64,000 bases of DNA, from assembly GCF_900089755.1 (NCBI RefSeq), contig NZ_FLOC01000017.1, positions 33,307 through 97,306 of the forward strand, read 5' to 3'. A program made the position numbers and the translations under genes. How positions within the stretch are numbered: the first letter of the stretch is position 1; each line of letters starts with the position of its first letter. Below the pieces are notes generated by a model. It saw only the letters and a list, made by a program, of their open reading frames with translations, had not been told where the DNA came from and did no database searches. Shown here in pieces: positions 46,345 through 56,590 of this stretch. This DNA comes from Marinomonas aquimarina (lineage in GTDB: Bacteria; Pseudomonadota; Gammaproteobacteria; Pseudomonadales; Marinomonadaceae).

Positions 46345-47406
46345 ATGGCTTCCACGGCAGACAACAAGAAAAAAGCGTTAGACGCAGCGCTTTCACAAAT
46401 CGAGCGTCAGTTTGGTAAAGGCGCCATCATGAAAATGGGTGAAGGTGCGAAATTAGACATCGAAACCGTTTCAACTGGCTCACTTGGCTTGGACATCGCC
46501 TTGGGGGCGGGTGGTCTGCCATACGGTCGTATTTGTGAGATCTATGGTCCAGAATCTTCTGGTAAAACAACGCTGACGCTAAGCGTCATCGCTGAAGCGC
46601 AGAAGCAAGGTAAAACTTGTGCCTTTATCGATGCGGAGCACGCGCTTGACCCATCTTACGCGGAAAAACTAGGCGTCAACATCGGTGAACTATTGGTGTC
46701 TCAGCCAGACACGGGTGAACAAGCGCTCGAAATCTGTGACATGCTGGTGCGTTCAAACAGTGTTGATGTAGTCATCGTTGACTCGGTCGCAGCGCTGGTA
46801 CCTAAGTCTGAAATCGAAGGCGAAATGGGTGACTCTTCTGTTGGTGTGCAAGCGCGTCTATTGTCACAAGCGATGCGTAAACTGACAGGCTCCATCAAAC
46901 ACGCTAACTGTCTTGTTGTGTTCATCAACCAGATCCGTATGAAGATCGGTGTGATGTTCGGTTCGCCTGAGACCACAACTGGTGGTAACGCACTGAAATT
47001 CTACAGCTCGGTTCGTCTAGACATTCGTCGTATTGGTTCGGTGAAGCAGGGTGACGAAGTCATCGGTAACGAAACCCGTGTGAAAGTGGTGAAGAACAAG
47101 ATTGCGCCACCATTCAAACAAGCAGAGTTCCAAATCATGTACGGTGCCGGTATCTACCGCATGGGTGAAATCATCGACTTGGGCGTGAAGCAAGGCTTCA
47201 TTGATAAGTCGGGAGCTTGGTACGCCTACGGCGGTAATAAGATTGGCCAAGGTAAAGCCAACGCGGCGCAATACCTAGCCGACAACCCAGCGATTGCCCA
47301 AGAAGTCGAAGGCATGATTCGCGAAGCCTTGTTGACCAAAACGAAGAAATCAGAAGAGTCTGCGGACGCTGCTGATGCGCTAGAAAGCGAAGAACTGGAT
47401 TTTTAA
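46345..47406 (+). CDS. recA: Recombinase RecA
   Basis: The strand-exchange ATPase of homologous recombination and the co-protease that triggers LexA cleavage. The 353-residue protein begins with [23 protein letters not shown] and contains Walker [10 protein letters not shown], the conserved [22 protein letters not shown] (Walker B), loop 2 [28 protein letters not shown] and an acidic C-terminal tail ([14 protein letters not shown]). An SOS box and a clear promoter lie upstream, so it is LexA-controlled. recX is not adjacent but 3.3 kb away, with a transporter and a coiled-coil gene between. Confidence 0.98.
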   Translation: MASTADNKKKALDAALSQIERQFGKGAIMKMGEGAKLDIETVSTGSLGLDIALGAGGLPYGRICEIYGPESSGKTTLTLSVIAEAQKQGKTCAFIDAEHALDPSYAEKLGVNIGELLVSQPDTGEQALEICDMLVRSNSVDVVIVDSVAALVPKSEIEGEMGDSSVGVQARLLSQAMRKLTGSIKHANCLVVFINQIRMKIGVMFGSPETTTGGNALKFYSSVRLDIRRIGSVKQGDEVIGNETRVKVVKNKIAPPFKQAEFQIMYGAGIYRMGEIIDLGVKQGFIDKSGAWYAYGGNKIGQGKANAAQYLADNPAIAQEVEGMIREALLTKTKKSEESADAADALESEELDF

Positions 47407-47427
47407 TTCAGATAAGAAGCTTCAGAG

Positions 47428-47454
47428 AAAGCAGCCTTAGGGCTGCTTTTTTTA
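47428..47454 (+). terminator. Terminator of recA
   Basis: AAAGCAGCC / GGCTGCTTT stem with a short loop followed by eight T. Confidence 0.92.
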
Positions 47455-47618
47455 TGCCTGAAAGGGGCTAAATGCGTAGAGAAAGCTATCTTTATGCTTT
47501 TTATTGTTGGGAATCTATTGTTTTGCAGCAAAACGCTAGCTGAACTGACATATTTTTCCGTTATCCCATGTTGCCAGGCTGCTTAGGGTTTGGACTATCA
47601 TCCTCATGCCTCTACATG

Positions 47619-47635
47619 GCGCTCGGATGGAGCGC
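47619..47635 (+). promoter_or_regulatory. GGA-loop hairpin in the DASS transporter leader
   Basis: GCGCTC-GGATG-GAGCGC is a perfect 6-bp stem with GGA in the loop, 36 nt before the start codon; a second GGA lies in the ribosome binding site. This is the shape of a CsrA target. Confidence 0.4.
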
Positions 47636-47670
47636 TATGGTGATGATTGCCTCGATAAGGAAATATAATA

Positions 47671-49056
47671 ATGAATCCAAATGATGCTTCAACGATACAA
47701 AACACACCGCCAACAGGGCTCTTTAATGCCAAGAGCTGGATTGTGTTAGCGGATGTCATTCTGTTTGCTGTGTTATACAACACCCTGCCATTTGAGCCCA
47801 ATATTGTCTTAGGCCTTAGCATATTGGTGTTTATTGCAGTGCTGTGGCTGACCGAAGCCTTGCATGTCACCGTGACCGCGATCCTAGTGCCTGTTGTGGC
47901 CGTGTTATTTGGCGTGTTTGATACCCAGACGGCCCTGCATAACTTTTCAAACGCCACGATTTACCTATTTCTAGGGGGCTTTGCCCTCGCTGCAGCGATG
48001 CGTGTGCAAGGCTTGGATAAAGTCATTGCCGATAAAGTCTTACTGTTGGCGCGCGGTAGTATGAGTGTGGCGGTGTTTATGCTGTTTGGCGTCACGGCTT
48101 TGTTGTCTATGTGGATCAGTAACACCGCGACCGCGGCGATGATGTTACCGCTGGTACTGGGCCTACTGAGTAAGGTGGATGAAGAGCGTGGCCACCGCAC
48201 CTACGTGTTTGTGCTGTTAGGCATTGCCTACAGTGCCAGCATTGGTGGTATTGCGACCCTTGTTGGGAGTCCGCCAAATGCCATTGCCGCGGCGCAAGTC
48301 GGGTTGTCATTTAGCGATTGGATGATGTTTGGTCTACCTGTCTCCGTGGTGATGCTGCCTGTGGCGGTGGCGATCTTATATTTGGTGTTAAAACCGGACC
48401 TACGTGGCAACTTTGAGTTGCAGGTGGCGCAGATTGAATGGAGCCGCGGCAAACTGCTGACCTTAGCGATCTTCTCTTTGACGGTATTTCTGTGGATTTT
48501 CAGTAAACCCATTAACGGTATGCTGGGAGGTATTAAGAGTTTTGACACCATTATTGCCCTAGGGGCCATTATCTTGATTTGTTTCTCTGGAACAGCGAAG
48601 TGGAAAGATATTGAGAAAACCGCAGATTGGGGAGTATTGCTGTTGTTTGGTGGCGGTATCTGTTTAAGCAATGTGCTGAAGCAGACGGGCGCCAGTATGT
48701 TTCTTGCCAATGAGCTCAGTGCCCTAATTGCCGACTTTAACTTGGTGATGGTGATCCTAGTGATTGCGGCGTTTGTGGTGTTCTTGACCGAGTTTGCCAG
48801 TAATACCGCCAGTGCTGCTTTGTTGATTCCCGTGTTTAGTGCCTTGGCGGAAGCCTTTGGTGTGTCACCGGTGATTCTGGCCGTGCTGATTGCCATTTCG
48901 GCTTCTTGTGCCTTTATGTTGCCCGTGGCAACACCGCCCAATGCGATTGTGTTTGCTTCGGGACATATTAAGCAGAGCGAAATGATGCGTGTCGGCTTTA
49001 TCTTGAATATTGCCTGTATCGCCTTACTCAGCGTCATTGCGGTACTGTTCTGGTAA
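47671..49056 (+). CDS. DASS (SLC13) family sodium:dicarboxylate/anion symporter
   Basis: A 461-residue membrane protein with 11-13 hydrophobic segments. The two SNT motifs of the divalent anion:sodium symporter family are present: [18 protein letters not shown] in the first half and [19 protein letters not shown] in the second, with [10 protein letters not shown] and [13 protein letters not shown] as the paired helix-hairpin regions. It probably imports C4-dicarboxylates or a related anion with sodium. AAGGA precedes the start. The gene is monocistronic. A sodium gradient for it could be provided by OadGAB, encoded at the end of this window. Confidence 0.9.
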   Translation: MNPNDASTIQNTPPTGLFNAKSWIVLADVILFAVLYNTLPFEPNIVLGLSILVFIAVLWLTEALHVTVTAILVPVVAVLFGVFDTQTALHNFSNATIYLFLGGFALAAAMRVQGLDKVIADKVLLLARGSMSVAVFMLFGVTALLSMWISNTATAAMMLPLVLGLLSKVDEERGHRTYVFVLLGIAYSASIGGIATLVGSPPNAIAAAQVGLSFSDWMMFGLPVSVVMLPVAVAILYLVLKPDLRGNFELQVAQIEWSRGKLLTLAIFSLTVFLWIFSKPINGMLGGIKSFDTIIALGAIILICFSGTAKWKDIEKTADWGVLLLFGGGICLSNVLKQTGASMFLANELSALIADFNLVMVILVIAAFVVFLTEFASNTASAALLIPVFSALAEAFGVSPVILAVLIAISASCAFMLPVATPPNAIVFASGHIKQSEMMRVGFILNIACIALLSVIAVLFW

Positions 49057-49111
49057 GTGTGATAGAGGTCGTCCTGATGTTGGGACGCTGACGTACAGTG
49101 CCCCAACTGTT

Positions 49112-49145
49112 AAAAAGCGTAAGGCCTATGGTGTCGCTTTTTATT
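49112..49145 (+). terminator. Possible terminator after the DASS transporter
   Basis: AAAAAGCG pairs with CGCTTTTT around a 15-nt loop, followed by T/A-rich sequence. The large loop lowers confidence. Confidence 0.45.
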
Positions 49146-49189
49146 AGCGACTATTCTAGGGTGAAATCACTAGAAACTCGGGACTTTGC

Positions 49190-50716
49190 ATGGATTTGTT
49201 TTGGATGCTCGTTAGTGCCTCTGGCGTATCTGCTGTGCTGCTGGCGATCAGTGCTGGCTGGTATTGGCATGTCCGGCGCACGCAGGCGTCTGAGACAAGC
49301 GCGTTGGACGACTCCGAGGACGACCGAGCAGATGCCGAGGTGGTGGTTGACGACACTGTTTCACAAACTGAGCGCTGGTTAGAGCTGATTGATCAGCAAT
49401 TGGTCTTTTGCCAAGAGTTACTGGAGCAGCAGCGGGCGGTGGGAGAAGACGATCTGACATTACGCTGCTGGCAGACCTTCCTGAACATAGAGCGTATTCT
49501 TTTACAGCAACAAGATGCCAACTTCGAAGATTATCTCGATCAATTTGAATTTGTGTTAGAGCAACTCAAGCATGCCCAAGAAATTGATGCCTTGTTAAAA
49601 CAACTGACTGTCAGCAATCAATTGCTTAAGCATCTCAACAAGATTGTTCAAACCACCAGTGAGTCGGTGTTTGAGCAGGTCAATATCACCGCGAATCTCA
49701 ACCTTAAATTGGAGCAGTTGCAAGAGCGCTTGCAAGCGGAAGTCAGGCTCGATAAAGAGCTCGCTGGAGTGCGCGAGGAGCTGGCCAGCTTGTTTGATAT
49801 GGCGGAGCAATTAAAGCAGCAAGTGGATACTCAAGAAGAGCAGGATAAGGTCTATATGGAGATGCTCTCGGAGTTTTTAGGTAGCGTCTCTTCGGACAGC
49901 TTTCTCTCGCCAATTAAAAATGAGCTGGACGAAAAAGTGCATGAGTTACAGCACCTTGCTGACTATCGTGCACAGGTGATTGCGGAGTTAAAGGAGCGTT
50001 TAAAGACATTACGCAGCGCCAGTGCGGGGCAGCAGGATTACATCGCCGAATGCGATATCGCCTGTGCTCGCTTTGAAAAAAGCTTATTGGAGAGCAATAA
50101 GGTGATCAAAGCTTTGGAGCAAAAGCTGGAAAGTTTGCAAACCATCAAATACAACTTAAATGTTGATCGTCGGAAACGAGAAGAGGCATTAAAAGTCAAA
50201 GATGCGGCGCTTCGAGCCAAGGGCGTAGAGACCAAGCTGAAAGCGCAGGCGGCGATTGCCCGTGAACAGAGTTCGGTCGATGCTATCGTCGACTTTATGG
50301 ATAAAGTGCCTTTGTCGGCGGAGTTTAGTGACTTTGAAACCCAGCAAAGTGAGAAGTTGGCGACCCTGCAACAATTGGTCAATGAATCCGAGTTGTACGT
50401 CAGTGTTTTGGAGCGTGATCTTGAAAAGGAGAAATTTGAGCATGAGCAGCTGCTAGCGCGCCAGCAACAAGGAGGAGCCGAACCGCCCGTTTTGTCCACT
50501 CAAGAGCAAGAAGAGCTGCGCAACTTACGGGAAGTAAACAGTGAGCTTGAAGAAGAGAAGATTCGCTTACTTGAGCAGCTGTCGGCAACCCACGACGATG
50601 GCGAAGCCATTCAGGTGTTGCAGCAGCGCATCAAGGAGCTCGATATGAAAATTGAGACGCTGCAAATCAACTACGTCAATATGGAAGAGCGCTACCTCAA
50701 CTCACTTATGTCTTAA
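49190..50716 (+). CDS. Membrane-anchored coiled-coil protein of unknown function
   Basis: Not recognised. The 508-residue protein has one N-terminal membrane segment (LFWMLVSASGVSAVLLAISAGWYW), a short acidic stretch, and then almost continuous helix rich in Glu, Gln, Leu and Lys with heptad-like repeats from about residue 120 to the end (for example KLEQLQERLQAEVRLDKEL, KVIKALEQKLESLQ, ELEEEKIRLLEQLSA). No ATPase, receptor or peptidoglycan-binding motif is visible. The topology resembles cytoplasmic coiled-coil scaffolds tethered to the inner membrane. No strong ribosome binding site is seen. Its stop codon overlaps the stop of convergent recX by 4 nt. Confidence 0.75.
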   Translation: MDLFWMLVSASGVSAVLLAISAGWYWHVRRTQASETSALDDSEDDRADAEVVVDDTVSQTERWLELIDQQLVFCQELLEQQRAVGEDDLTLRCWQTFLNIERILLQQQDANFEDYLDQFEFVLEQLKHAQEIDALLKQLTVSNQLLKHLNKIVQTTSESVFEQVNITANLNLKLEQLQERLQAEVRLDKELAGVREELASLFDMAEQLKQQVDTQEEQDKVYMEMLSEFLGSVSSDSFLSPIKNELDEKVHELQHLADYRAQVIAELKERLKTLRSASAGQQDYIAECDIACARFEKSLLESNKVIKALEQKLESLQTIKYNLNVDRRKREEALKVKDAALRAKGVETKLKAQAAIAREQSSVDAIVDFMDKVPLSAEFSDFETQQSEKLATLQQLVNESELYVSVLERDLEKEKFEHEQLLARQQQGGAEPPVLSTQEQEELRNLREVNSELEEEKIRLLEQLSATHDDGEAIQVLQQRIKELDMKIETLQINYVNMEERYLNSLMS

Positions 50717-51162
50717 TCTTCTTCAGACCATTCTGTGGCATATTTGACTTCATCAAAACTAAAACCACGATAGACCAGATAGCGTGTCTGTTTCGCACGC
50801 GCTTTGAAGTCTTTTTCAACGGCGTTACCGAATTTGCGTTGTTTCAGCTCAAGCGCTAATTCAAACCAGTCCACCTCCAGTGAGTTCAGCGCGTGCTTAG
50901 CCATCTGCTCAGGAATGCCTTTCATACGCAGTTCATTCAAAATGCGTTGCTTGCCAAGGGGTTTAGCGGCTTTGCTGCGGCTAAATGCTTCGGCATAACG
51001 CTCGTCGCTAAGATAGTTCAACTCCAGTAAATAATGGATTGCGTTATCTATCGCGTCTTGCTCATAGCCTTTTCGTGCCAGTTTTTGTTGCAACTCTTTG
51101 GTGGAGTGTTCGCGCGCACCGAGTAGCCATAAGGCGTAATTTCTCGCGTCTTGCTCCGACAT
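50713..51162 (-). CDS. recX: Regulatory protein RecX
   Basis: Binds RecA filaments and restrains RecA activity. The 149-residue, helix-rich protein has the RecX pattern: ARNYALWLLGAREHSTKELQQKL, LLELNYLSDERYAEAFSRSK and QRILNELRMKGIPEQMAKHAL, with LVYRGFSFDEVKYA near the end. In most gammaproteobacteria recX lies directly after recA in the same direction; here it is 3.3 kb away and on the opposite strand, so coexpression by read-through from recA is not possible. Confidence 0.93.
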   Translation of the reverse strand: MSEQDARNYALWLLGAREHSTKELQQKLARKGYEQDAIDNAIHYLLELNYLSDERYAEAFSRSKAAKPLGKQRILNELRMKGIPEQMAKHALNSLEVDWFELALELKQRKFGNAVEKDFKARAKQTRYLVYRGFSFDEVKYATEWSEED

Positions 51163-51341
51163 GTCTGATCCTAAATAAAATGAAAATGATTATAGCTGAA
51201 ATGATTGAATTATGAATTTATATTAAATTCTTCTTAATGTTTATTTTATAGTTTTTATCTCTACATATTTACATTTAAATAGTAAGATATTTTGGTTTTC
51301 TTTTGCAAAAATAGCGAATAATTCTTCTGTAGAGGTTTGCT

Positions 51342-52598
51342 ATGAAAGTTTGTATTTTGGGCGCAGGTGTTATTGGTCTGACATCGGCTTATTATCTTGC
51401 GAAGAAAGGCATGCAAGTGACTGTGATTGATCGTCAAGCTGACGTGGCATTGGAAGCCAGCTTTGCCAATGCCGGTCAGGTGTCCCCTGGTTACTCGGCG
51501 CCTTGGGCGGCTCCAGGGGTACCATTGAAAGCGGTCAAGTGGCTGTTCGAAAAGTACTCGCCGCTTAAGATCAGCCCAGAATTGGAGCTGAAAAAGATCG
51601 CTTGGATGTCGCAAATGCTGAGTAACTGTACTGCTGCCAAATACAACACCAATAAGTCACGCATGATGGCACTGGCTGAATACAGTCGTGATTGTTTTAT
51701 CGATCTGCGTAACGACATCGGCATTCAATACGATGATGGTCAAGGTGGTACTTTACAGCTGTTCCGCAGCGATGCTCAGGTGGAAAGCTCTGAGAAGGAC
51801 ATCAAGGTACTCAAATCTTTAGGGGTCGCGCACCAAGTCTTGAACCCTACAGAGATCTTAACAGTGGAGCCTGGTTTGGCCCCAGTGATTGATAAGTTTA
51901 AAGGCGGTTTGCGTCTGACGGGCGATGAGATGGGCGATTGTTTTATGTTTTGTCAGGCGTTGAAAAAACAGTGCGAAAGCTTAGGCGTGCAGTTTAAGTT
52001 CAACACCAATATTACTAAGCTTGTGGTGGAGCAGGGTAAGGTTCAAGCGCTGGCGACTGGCGACGGGGATGTAGCGTGTGAGCAGCTGTTGGTCTGCTTA
52101 GGCAGCTATTCGAAAGAAATGCTTAAAGTGATAGGCATTAATGTACCGATTTACCCTGTCAAAGGTTACTCTTTAACGGTACCCATTAGTGATGCCAAAT
52201 TCGCGCCGACATCGACGATTATGGATGAAACCTATAAAGTAGCGGTCACTCGCCTTGGCGATCGTATCCGCGCTGCCGGCACCGCAGAGCTAGCGGGCTA
52301 TAATCTTGATTTGCCAAAAGCCAGAACAGACACCATTGCTCATGTGGTCGGCGATGTCTTTCCACAAGGCGCAGATCTGACTGAGGCAGAGTATTGGACT
52401 GGACTGCGTCCAATGACACCCGATGGCACGCCCATCATCGGTGCCACCTCAATCAAGGGACTGTACCTCAACACGGGACATGGCACATTAGGTTGGACCA
52501 TGAGTTGCGGCTCAGCAGCCGTTATTGCTGATATCATAGCAGGCGAGCCAACGGCGATTGATTCGTCCAGCCTAGCTGTACAACGTTACGCAAACTAA
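51342..52598 (+). CDS. dadA: D-amino acid dehydrogenase small subunit DadA
   Basis: A membrane-associated FAD enzyme that oxidises D-alanine and other D-amino acids to keto acids, feeding electrons to the respiratory chain. The 418-residue protein begins with the FAD fingerprint VCILGAGVIGLTSAYYLAKKG and has FANAGQVSPGYSAPWAAPGVP, typical of DadA, and GLYLNTGHGTLGWTMSCGS at the end. GAGG lies about 7 nt before the ATG. dadX follows 9 bp later, so the pair forms the alanine catabolic operon. Confidence 0.95.
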   Translation: MKVCILGAGVIGLTSAYYLAKKGMQVTVIDRQADVALEASFANAGQVSPGYSAPWAAPGVPLKAVKWLFEKYSPLKISPELELKKIAWMSQMLSNCTAAKYNTNKSRMMALAEYSRDCFIDLRNDIGIQYDDGQGGTLQLFRSDAQVESSEKDIKVLKSLGVAHQVLNPTEILTVEPGLAPVIDKFKGGLRLTGDEMGDCFMFCQALKKQCESLGVQFKFNTNITKLVVEQGKVQALATGDGDVACEQLLVCLGSYSKEMLKVIGINVPIYPVKGYSLTVPISDAKFAPTSTIMDETYKVAVTRLGDRIRAAGTAELAGYNLDLPKARTDTIAHVVGDVFPQGADLTEAEYWTGLRPMTPDGTPIIGATSIKGLYLNTGHGTLGWTMSCGSAAVIADIIAGEPTAIDSSSLAVQRYAN

Positions 52599-52607
52599 GG
52601 GGCATAG

Positions 52608-53699
52608 ATGTCAAGGCCACTTACAGCGACCGTCGATTTAGAGGCGATCCTGTCAAATTATCGATACGCAAAACAATTGCACCCAACATGCAAGGCTTTT
52701 GCGGTAGTAAAAAGCAATGCCTATGGCCATGGGGCCGTGCGTGTTGCGCAATATCTTGAGGGGGATGCCGACGCCTTCGCGGTGGCTTCTATTGAAGAAG
52801 CGCTGGAGCTGCGTGAAGCGGGGATCGAATCGCCCATTATGTTGCTGGAAGGCATTTTTGAGCCGGCCGAATGGGAGCTGTGTGCTGAGCAGGGCTTCTG
52901 GACCGCGTTGGAAAACAGCATGCAGCTGGAGAGCTTGCTAACGCTAGGGAAACCCGTTGAAAAAGTCTTTGTGAAACTGGATAGCGGCATGCACCGTTTG
53001 GGCGTTAACAAAGAAACCGCCGCTGAATACGTGCAGACCCTGCGTGATTCCGGTTTGGTCGGAGAGGTGCTGTTGATGACGCACTTTGCGTGTGCCGACG
53101 ATTTAGCCGACCTGACGACTATGAAGCAACTGGCGTATTTTGAGCAAACCCGTCAGCTGATTGGTAAGGTTGAAGCCAGTGTCGCCAATTCCGCGGCGAT
53201 TATGAAGTGGAGCGTCCCCGAAGGTGGTTGGATTCGCCCTGGGATCATGCTCTATGGCATCTCCCCCTTTGCAGAAGTGAGTGGGGTGGAGTTAGGTTTG
53301 AAGCCAGCCATGACGTTAACTTCCAAAGTGATCTCAGTTCGCCAAGTGAGCACCGGTGATAAGGTCGGCTATGGCTTGTCCTATCAGGCCGCTGCGGATC
53401 ATCAGTTGCTAACGGTGGCGGTAGGTTATGGTGACGGCTACCCTCGGGCCGCAGATCACGGTACGCCGATGCTAATTAACGGCAAACCTGCCGAATTGGC
53501 TGGTCGCGTGTCGATGGATATGATTACCGCGAAACGGGTAACAGAGAGCTCTGTTCCTGCCGCAATTGGTGATGAGGTGGTGCTCTGGGGCAATGGCGTG
53601 CCAGTGGAAAAAGTCGCTTACTGGTCGGGGACCATTGGCTATGAGCTGGTCACGCGTATGACGTCACGGCCACATTTTGTCTACCAGGGTGAAGAATAA
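52608..53699 (+). CDS. dadX: Catabolic alanine racemase
   Basis: A PLP enzyme that interconverts L- and D-alanine, providing the substrate of DadA. The 363-residue protein has the PLP lysine Lys35 in [12 protein letters not shown], the catalytic tyrosine region KVGYGLSY, and [10 protein letters not shown]. Operon position after dadA argues for the catabolic form (DadX) rather than Alr. A 12-bp hairpin follows the gene. Confidence 0.93.
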   Translation: MSRPLTATVDLEAILSNYRYAKQLHPTCKAFAVVKSNAYGHGAVRVAQYLEGDADAFAVASIEEALELREAGIESPIMLLEGIFEPAEWELCAEQGFWTALENSMQLESLLTLGKPVEKVFVKLDSGMHRLGVNKETAAEYVQTLRDSGLVGEVLLMTHFACADDLADLTTMKQLAYFEQTRQLIGKVEASVANSAAIMKWSVPEGGWIRPGIMLYGISPFAEVSGVELGLKPAMTLTSKVISVRQVSTGDKVGYGLSYQAAADHQLLTVAVGYGDGYPRAADHGTPMLINGKPAELAGRVSMDMITAKRVTESSVPAAIGDEVVLWGNGVPVEKVAYWSGTIGYELVTRMTSRPHFVYQGEE

Positions 53700-53723
53700 C
53701 CGCCGTCTGACCCTTCTTTACAC

Positions 53724-53763
53724 GATTTGATGGTGATAAAGCACCATCAAATCGCTATTTTTG
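53724..53763 (+). terminator. Terminator after dadAX
   Basis: GATTTGATGGTG / CACCATCAAATC, a perfect 12-bp stem with a 6-nt loop, then GCTATTTTT. The T tract is short and slightly displaced. Confidence 0.65.
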
Positions 53764-53921
53764 ATCAAAAACTAACGAAATTCATTTTTTAGGTTTTGAT
53801 CAACTACGCCGTTTGCGTGTACTATTTTCTACCTTTCTAAAGCACTGTAGCGGTCTTATTGCTAAGACAGTCGTGCTGTTTAATTTGCCAGATATTTATA
53901 GAGATAGAGTCTCATCCAATT

Positions 53922-56540
53922 ATGAAGAGTTCTGAGTTACGCCAAGCCTTTTTGTCTTTCTTTGAAAGCAAGCAGCACCAGATCGTGGAATCCAGCTCAC
54001 TGGTTCCAGGCAATGACCCGACCTTGTTGTTTACCAACGCGGGCATGGTGCAATTTAAAGATGTATTCCTAGGTGCTGATAAGCGTCCTTACACGCGTGC
54101 CACGACGTCTCAGCGTTGTGTGCGTGCCGGTGGTAAGCACAATGACCTTGAAAACGTAGGTTACACAGCGCGTCACCATACATTCTTTGAAATGTTGGGT
54201 AACTTCAGCTTCGGTGACTACTTCAAAGACGATGCCATCTCTTACGCTTGGGAATTCCTAACCGGTGTACTTGGCTTGCCAAAAGACAAGCTTCTGGTAA
54301 CCGTCTACGAAGAAGACGACGAAGCGTTCGCGATCTGGAAAGACAAGATCGGCGTACCAGAGGAAAAAATCATTCGTATCGGCGATAACAAGGGTGCACG
54401 CTACGCTTCTGATAACTTCTGGGCGATGGGTGATACCGGTCCTTGTGGTCCATGTACAGAAGTGTTCTACGATCACGGTGAGCATATTTGGGGTGGGCCT
54501 CCAGGGTCTCCAGAAGAAGACGGCGACCGTTTCATCGAAATCTGGAACGTTGTATTTATGCAATACAACCGTTCCGCTGATGGCACTATGGCGAATCTGC
54601 CTAAGCCATCTGTTGATACGGGGATGGGTCTTGAGCGTATCGCGGCGATTTTGCAGGGCGTGCACTCAAACTACGAAATCGACCTGTTCCAAAATCTAAT
54701 CAAAGCGTCTGCAGCAGCGGTAGGTACAGAAGATCTGTCTTCTCAGTCGCTACGCGTTATTGCTGACCACATTCGTTCATGTTCCTTCATGATCGTGGAT
54801 GGCGTGGTGCCTTCGAACGAAGGCCGTGGCTATGTACTACGTCGTATTATCCGTCGTGCAGTACGTCACGGTAACAAACTGGGTCAGACACAGCCGTTCT
54901 TCCACAAATTGGTTGCCGCGCTAGATGCTGAAATGGGTGATGCTTACCCTGAGCTACGTAAACTGGCTGACCGTGTCGCGTCGATTCTTTTGAAAGAAGA
55001 AGAGCAGTTCGCGAAAACACTGGATCAAGGTATGCGTATTCTTGAAGAAGCCATCTCAAACCTAGGCGATAGCAAAACTATCCCTGGTGAGACCATCTTC
55101 AAACTGTATGACACCTACGGCTTCCCAGCGGATTTAACCAACGATGTGGCGCGTGAAGCGGGTCTTGAAATCGACGAAGCAGGCTTTGAAGCGGCAATGG
55201 ATGAGCAGCGTGCCCGTGCTCGTTCAGCAAGTAACTTCAGTATGGATATGTCGGGTTCGGTTAGTGTTGACGGTCAAACTGAATTCACCGGTTACAAACA
55301 CCTAGAAGGTTACAGCCCTGTAGAGCAAATTCTTGTCGATGGCGAGTCCGTTGACGCGCTACAAGAAGGCCAGAAAGGTCTAGTGATCCTTGAGAAAACA
55401 CCATTTTACGGTGAGTCAGGTGGTCAGGTGGGTGACCAAGGTTGGTTCCGTGGCCCTGCTGCTGTAAAAGTAAGCAACACCACTAAGCAAGGCAAGGTGC
55501 ATCTACACCACGTTGAAGTACGTGAAGGCACTTTAAAAGTGGGTGACGTGGTCACAACAGAAGTTGATAAGTCACTGCGTAATGCCACCGCTCTAAACCA
55601 CTCGGCAACACACTTGTTACACGAAGCACTACGCCGTGTACTAGGTGATCATGTATTGCAGAAAGGTTCTTTGAATGATCCAGAGCGTCTACGTTTCGAC
55701 TTCTCTCACTTTGAAGGCATGACACCAGCTGAGCTTGAGCAAGTAGAAGATATCGTTAACGAGCAAATTCGACTAAACCACGAAACCGTTACCGAAATCA
55801 TGGACATTGAAGCGGCGAAATCGAAAGGTGCTCACGCACTGTTCGGTGAGAAATACGAAGCCGAGGTTCGTGTACTAACCATGGGCTCTGAGTACTCCAT
55901 CGAATTGTGTGGTGGTACGCACGTTAAGCGCACCGGTGATATTGGTCTATTTAAGATCGTTCAAGAAAGCGGTATCGCAGCGGGCGTTCGTCGTATCGAA
56001 GCGGTAACGGGTAAAGCTGCGATTGATGTAACGCGTCAAACGGATGCGTCTTTGTCGCAAATCGCTGGTCTGTTCAAAGCAAGTAAAGATTCTGCGTTAG
56101 ATAAAGTGGTTGCACTAAACGATCAAGCACGCGCGCTACAAAAAGAGATCGATCAGCTGAAATCTAAGCTGGCGGCACAAGCGGGTGCGGACTTGGCATC
56201 TCAAGCTGAAGACATTGACGGCGGCAAGTTGTTGGTGGCGCAAGTTGAGATCGACGATCCAAAAGGCTTACGTGACCTTCTGGACGAGCTGAAGAGCAAG
56301 CTTGAGTCAGCGGTGATCCTATTGGCGGCCGTGAACGACGACAAAGTCAGCCTGATTGCTGGCGTAACCAAAGAATTAACGTCTAAGGTTAAAGCAGGTG
56401 ACCTGATCAAGATGGCGGCCCCTTACGTGGATGGTCGCGGCGGTGGTCGTCCTGACATGGCACAAGCAGGTGGTAGTAAGCCTGAGGGTGTTGCAGAGGT
56501 GCTGGCTGTCGTTCCTGACTGGGTCAAAGAACGAGTATAG
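53922..56540 (+). CDS. alaS: Alanyl-tRNA synthetase
   Basis: Charges tRNA-Ala. The ATG at 53922 is chosen ([20 protein letters not shown], the normal AlaS start); an upstream frame from 53859 adds an unrelated Cys-rich stretch. The 872-residue protein has the class II catalytic core ([50 protein letters not shown]), the editing domain with [11 protein letters not shown] and [15 protein letters not shown], and the C-terminal C-Ala domain ([14 protein letters not shown]). It heads the conserved alaS-lysC-csrA-tRNA block. Confidence 0.97.
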   Translation: MKSSELRQAFLSFFESKQHQIVESSSLVPGNDPTLLFTNAGMVQFKDVFLGADKRPYTRATTSQRCVRAGGKHNDLENVGYTARHHTFFEMLGNFSFGDYFKDDAISYAWEFLTGVLGLPKDKLLVTVYEEDDEAFAIWKDKIGVPEEKIIRIGDNKGARYASDNFWAMGDTGPCGPCTEVFYDHGEHIWGGPPGSPEEDGDRFIEIWNVVFMQYNRSADGTMANLPKPSVDTGMGLERIAAILQGVHSNYEIDLFQNLIKASAAAVGTEDLSSQSLRVIADHIRSCSFMIVDGVVPSNEGRGYVLRRIIRRAVRHGNKLGQTQPFFHKLVAALDAEMGDAYPELRKLADRVASILLKEEEQFAKTLDQGMRILEEAISNLGDSKTIPGETIFKLYDTYGFPADLTNDVAREAGLEIDEAGFEAAMDEQRARARSASNFSMDMSGSVSVDGQTEFTGYKHLEGYSPVEQILVDGESVDALQEGQKGLVILEKTPFYGESGGQVGDQGWFRGPAAVKVSNTTKQGKVHLHHVEVREGTLKVGDVVTTEVDKSLRNATALNHSATHLLHEALRRVLGDHVLQKGSLNDPERLRFDFSHFEGMTPAELEQVEDIVNEQIRLNHETVTEIMDIEAAKSKGAHALFGEKYEAEVRVLTMGSEYSIELCGGTHVKRTGDIGLFKIVQESGIAAGVRRIEAVTGKAAIDVTRQTDASLSQIAGLFKASKDSALDKVVALNDQARALQKEIDQLKSKLAAQAGADLASQAEDIDGGKLLVAQVEIDDPKGLRDLLDELKSKLESAVILLAAVNDDKVSLIAGVTKELTSKVKAGDLIKMAAPYVDGRGGGRPDMAQAGGSKPEGVAEVLAVVPDWVKERV

Positions 56541-56551
56541 TTAAGTAATAC

Positions 56552-56573
56552 GCGCCCCTCTGGGGCGCTTTTT
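56552..56573 (+). terminator. Terminator after alaS
   Basis: GCGCCCC-TCT-GGGGCGC followed by TTTTTA, 17 bp before the lysC start. Confidence 0.85.
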
Positions 56574-56590
56574 ATTTGGGATGACGTAAT

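Noticed and set aside
51181..51341. AT-rich region upstream of dadA, examined for a small gene
   Set aside because: No open frame with a ribosome binding site; likely a promoter region, perhaps for an Lrp-type regulator, but no site is clear enough to claim.
53859..53921. Longer N terminus for AlaS
   Set aside because: AlaS proteins begin at the [10 protein letters not shown] equivalent; the extra 21 residues are Cys-rich and unrelated.
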